From NCBI RefSeq assembly GCF_001298715.1, contig NZ_CDSC02000442.1, positions 1 to 9,204 of the forward strand: DNA of 9,204 bases, given 5' to 3'. Below are positions 7,288-9,204 of this stretch, piece after piece. The notes under the pieces are model-generated. The model had not been told where the DNA came from, did not search any database, and saw only the letters and a program-made list of their open reading frames with translations. Origin of the DNA: Bathymodiolus azoricus thioautotrophic gill symbiont (GTDB lineage: Bacteria > Pseudomonadota > Gammaproteobacteria > PS1 > Pseudothioglobaceae). Position 1 is the stretch's first letter. Each line of letters begins with the position of its first letter. The position numbers were made by a program, and so were the translations under genes.

Positions 7288-7300
7288 ATTGCAAGGTTGT

Positions 7301-7398
7301 TACATAATAATGAATGATTATTGTTGGTAAAAAAATAGTATCTTTTTGGTTATTCATTATTGTGAAATGACTTGACAGAATAAAAGTACATAATAATG
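7301..7398 (+). repeat. 12-nt exact direct repeat, second copy spanning a start codon
   Basis: TACATAATAATG occurs at 7301-7312 and again at 7387-7398. The final ATG of the second copy is the start codon of the Sel1-repeat gene, and nothing like a ribosome binding site precedes it. The repeat could be a duplicated operator or a trace of local duplication. Confidence 0.45.
7303..7364. repeat. inverted repeat upstream of the Sel1-repeat gene
   Basis: CATAATAATGAAT (7303-7315) and ATTCATTATTGTG (7352-7364) are inverted copies matching at 12 of 13 positions, with a 36-nt spacer. The left arm also takes part in a smaller perfect dyad, AATAAT-GAATG-ATTATT (7306-7322). A third related copy, in direct orientation, spans the start of the next gene (7387-7398). 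Spacing and symmetry suggest a possible protein-binding region controlling the Sel1/DUF3530 pair. In such AT-rich DNA chance is a real alternative. Confidence 0.45.
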
Positions 7399-7920
7399 CA
7401 AAAAAATCAAAGTTTTATAGTGGTGTTTTCACTCTTTGTATTGGGGGTATTAAGCGTACCACCAGCATTTGCAGACAGTCGTGCAAACTCATGGTATCGC
7501 ACTGGCTATCATTACTCGCAGGCAGGATACAACAAAAATGCATTTGTATGGATGATGCGTGCTGCCAAAGCAGGGCATAGCCCAGCTCAGAATAATATTG
7601 GACTGAGTTATTTGCATGGGCTGGGTGTAAGTAAAGATGAAAAGAAAGCATTTGAATGGTTTGAAAAAGCTGCTAAACAAGGGCTTTCTTATGCTCAGAG
7701 TGAATTGGCAATGTTGTATTATCAACAAGGTAAGAAAAACCAAGCGCAGCAATGGTGGCTAACAGCAGCGAATATGAATGATGAATACGCGCAGTTTAAT
7801 CTGGCTTCGTTATTTTTAGAGCAAAACAGTTTTAAGGAGGCAACTTATTGGTTTCAAAGAGCAAAAGACAACAACCATCCGCAGGCACAAACTGCGTTGG
7901 ATAAATTGAAGAGAGAATAG
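7396..7920 (+). CDS. secreted Sel1-repeat (TPR-like) protein
   Basis: A 174-aa protein with a Sec signal peptide (about 1-26, ending PPAFA before DSRAN). The mature part is made of about four Sel1-like helix-turn-helix repeats, starting near residues 31, 64, 99 and 132. They show the typical A..NLG..Y..G.G......A..WF.KAA..G pattern, clearest in AQNNIGLSYLHGLGV and KKAFEWFEKAAKQG. Sel1 repeats are protein-protein interaction scaffolds with no catalytic function; a periplasmic binding partner is likely. The ATG at 7396 is the only plausible start: an in-frame stop lies at 7381-7383 and the signal peptide begins right after. It has no recognisable ribosome binding site, which is odd and may mean a leaderless or poorly translated message. 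The DUF3530 gene follows after one nucleotide, so the two are surely cotranscribed. Confidence 0.9.
   Translation: MQKNQSFIVVFSLFVLGVLSVPPAFADSRANSWYRTGYHYSQAGYNKNAFVWMMRAAKAGHSPAQNNIGLSYLHGLGVSKDEKKAFEWFEKAAKQGLSYAQSELAMLYYQQGKKNQAQQWWLTAANMNDEYAQFNLASLFLEQNSFKEATYWFQRAKDNNHPQAQTALDKLKRE
7911..7915 (+). promoter_or_regulatory. ribosome binding site for the DUF3530 gene inside the Sel1 gene end
   Basis: GAGAG ends 6 nt before the ATG at 7922 and lies in the last codons of the Sel1-repeat gene. Translation of the second gene is therefore probably coupled to the first. Confidence 0.55.
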
Positions 7921-7921
7921 A

Positions 7922-8806
7922 ATGAATAAAATATTACTAAGTTTAACAATACTGGTGTGTACACACAGTGTTTATGCAGATTTTCCATTACCATTTATAC
8001 CGAAATTGCCAGACTTGCCAATGTTTGGTGAGTTTAATCCGAATAAATTACGCGCTGAGTTCAATCAGTTTGTAGGGGTTGATCCATACTTTGATAGAGA
8101 GCATCGCCTTGTCAATCAAATTGCTGATGCAGTTCTGGATGGCGATGTTGAGTATTTAACACTTAAAAATGGCAGGGAAATTTTTAGTATCTTTATGGAA
8201 AGTGAAGCGGATAAACCCAAGGGTGGCGTCATTATCTTGCATAATCGTGGACAGCACGCAAACTGGTCGGATACGATTAAGCCACTACGCATTGGTTTGA
8301 CAGAAAAGGGCTGGCATACATTATCGGTACAGATGCCAGTATTGGGTAAGGAGGCCAAATATTACGATTATGTGCCAATTTTCCCTTATTCACATGAGCG
8401 TATTGATGTAGCGATTAATTTTTATAAAGAAAAAGGGATTGATAATATTGTACTGATTGCACACGGCTGTGGTGCACATATGGCAACAAGCTACATTGAG
8501 AAATATGGTGATAGCAAGATTGAAGGTTATATTGGTATTGGCGCGGGTGCAACAGATTACAAGCAAAAGATTGTTAATGGTTTCCCATTTCACAAGATGT
8601 CGGTGCCTATCTTGGATGTTTATGCTAACCAGGATTTTTCTGGGGTGAGAAAATTAGCAGACTACAGGAAGCATCTAATTAAGATTGCAGGCAATAAAAA
8701 ATCAGCGCAGATGATTATTGAAAATGCGCAACATTATTACAATAAGAATGATGGTTCGGTTGAGCGCCTTATTGTTAAAGTTGCTGATTGGTTAGATACG
8801 CTCTAG
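7922..8806 (+). CDS. exported DUF3530-family alpha/beta-hydrolase-like protein lacking the nucleophile Ser
   Basis: A 294-aa protein with a signal peptide (about 1-19, cleavage near VYA-D), so periplasmic. The core from about 77 looks like the DUF3530 family of alpha/beta-hydrolase-fold proteins. GGVIILHNRGQHANW (101-115) is the oxyanion-side strand and loop, WHTLSVQMP (131-139) the next strand, and NIVLIAHGCGAHMA (175-188) the nucleophile-elbow strand. Late acid and histidine candidates are Asp238 (ANQDF) and His271 (NAQHYY). The elbow reads A-H-G-C-G instead of G-H-S-L-G, so the serine position is Gly182, with Cys183 next to it. Normal lipase or esterase chemistry is therefore doubtful; it may bind rather than cleave, or this may be common in the family, whose substrate is unknown to me. 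The ATG starts one nucleotide after the Sel1 gene and its 3' end overlaps the convergent DUF455 gene. Confidence 0.85.
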   Translation: MNKILLSLTILVCTHSVYADFPLPFIPKLPDLPMFGEFNPNKLRAEFNQFVGVDPYFDREHRLVNQIADAVLDGDVEYLTLKNGREIFSIFMESEADKPKGGVIILHNRGQHANWSDTIKPLRIGLTEKGWHTLSVQMPVLGKEAKYYDYVPIFPYSHERIDVAINFYKEKGIDNIVLIAHGCGAHMATSYIEKYGDSKIEGYIGIGAGATDYKQKIVNGFPFHKMSVPILDVYANQDFSGVRKLADYRKHLIKIAGNKKSAQMIIENAQHYYNKNDGSVERLIVKVADWLDTL

Positions 8807-9204
8807 GTATTCCAATTCTTGTTTGGAAAAGTTAGCTAATTTTCTAGCTTCAATGTTGAATGAACCCCGAAGTTTGTTGCCTATGTGTTTTTTCACCAAC
8901 TTATCAAAGGCGCTCAGGGGCTCAATATTTCTTTGTTTACAAAGGTAGTGAAACCAAGTGTTGCCGATTTTCACATGATTGATTTCATCAAAAAATATAA
9001 TGTCTAAAATGCCAACCATGGCATTGAATTCAGAATGCATAAAGCGTTTTTGGATTTTTGGTGTGGCATCTAAACCTCTGGCTTCTAATACTCTAGGCAC
9101 TAACGCCATACGCGCAAGCACATCGTAATCGGTATCAAGGGTCATTCTCCATAGTCCATTATGCGCTTCAAAGTCTCCGTATCGATAGCCTTGTTCAATT
9201 AGAT
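8792..9204 (-). CDS. DUF455-family ferritin-like protein, 5' part cut off by the window edge
   Basis: Only the C-terminal 136 residues are visible. The reading frame stays open to the right edge, with GYRYGDFEAHNGLWR before the first in-window Met, so that Met (9145-9143) is internal. GDF.AHNGLWRM and DVLARMALVPRVLEARGLD are hallmarks of the DUF455 (COG2833) family of ferritin-like four-helix proteins. The FFDEINHVKIGN segment carries an ExxH pair expected to be a metal ligand. The family usually has about 260-280 residues, so roughly half is missing from view. Biochemical role is not established as far as I know. The stop codon lies at 8794-8792 and the last 15 nt overlap the 3' end of the DUF3530 gene, with no room for a separate terminator between the two converging genes. 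Confidence 0.9.
   Translation of the reverse strand, partial: LIEQGYRYGDFEAHNGLWRMTLDTDYDVLARMALVPRVLEARGLDATPKIQKRFMHSEFNAMVGILDIIFFDEINHVKIGNTWFHYLCKQRNIEPLSAFDKLVKKHIGNKLRGSFNIEARKLANFSKQELEYLERI

Noticed and set aside
7306..7322. AATAAT-GAATG-ATTATT as a Fur box
   Set aside because: The half-site spacing and central bases do not match the Fur consensus; kept only as part of an unspecified repeat-rich region.
7372..7377. Perfect TTGACA as a -35 box for the Sel1 gene
   Set aside because: The best -10-like hexamer (CATAAT, 7389-7394) is only 11 nt away, and the hexamer at the proper distance overlaps the start codon and does not fit.
8810..8828. TTCCAA/TTGGAA hairpin near the convergent gene ends as a terminator
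   Set aside because: It has no following T-run on either strand, is low in G-C, and lies inside the DUF455 coding sequence.
9143..9145. ATG on the reverse strand as the start of the DUF455 gene
   Set aside because: The frame continues to the window edge with residues (GDFEAHNGLWR) that belong to the conserved family core, so this Met is internal.

Overview
The window is AT-rich and gene-dense, with a bacterial layout. Seven complete genes run left to right and one gene at the right edge runs in reverse and is cut off. The closest relatives I can recognise by eye are gammaproteobacterial. The RTX-type exporter, the exported rhodanese, the DUF3530 lipase-like protein and the DUF455 ferritin-like protein together suggest a marine sulfur-oxidising gammaproteobacterium of the SUP05/Thioglobus group or its mussel and clam symbionts. 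That placement is an inference from gene content and base composition. No marker gene in the window proves it.

Region 1 (12-6037) is a single operon. A 97-aa cytosolic protein of unknown function is followed, with gaps of 21-28 nt or an overlap, by an ABC exporter (RtxB-like), a HlyD/RtxD-like membrane fusion protein, and a second ABC exporter (RtxE-like). The order B-D-E with two different ABC subunits is the arrangement known from MARTX-type type I secretion systems. Both ABC proteins start with a peptidase-C39-like domain lacking the catalytic Cys and His, so the system should export an unprocessed RTX-type substrate with a C-terminal signal. Neither the toxin nor the outer-membrane TolC partner lies in the window.

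Region 2 (6038-7287) holds two unrelated exported proteins: a 76-aa acidic, three-cysteine protein and a 217-aa rhodanese-domain protein with a signal peptide. Two hairpins and a T-run separate them, and a strong intrinsic terminator follows the second. A structured, non-coding stretch lies just after the exporter operon.

Region 3 (7288-8806) starts with a repeat-rich AT intergenic stretch. Behind it is a two-gene unit: a secreted Sel1-repeat protein and, one nucleotide later, a secreted DUF3530 alpha/beta-hydrolase-like protein whose nucleophile serine is replaced by glycine. Its 3' end overlaps by 15 nt the convergent 3' end of a DUF455 ferritin-like gene (8792 to the right edge).

I saw no rRNA, tRNA, CRISPR array, transposase or insertion-sequence ends. 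The least understood items are the 97-aa companion of the exporter, the small three-Cys exported protein, and the DUF3530 protein with no catalytic serine.
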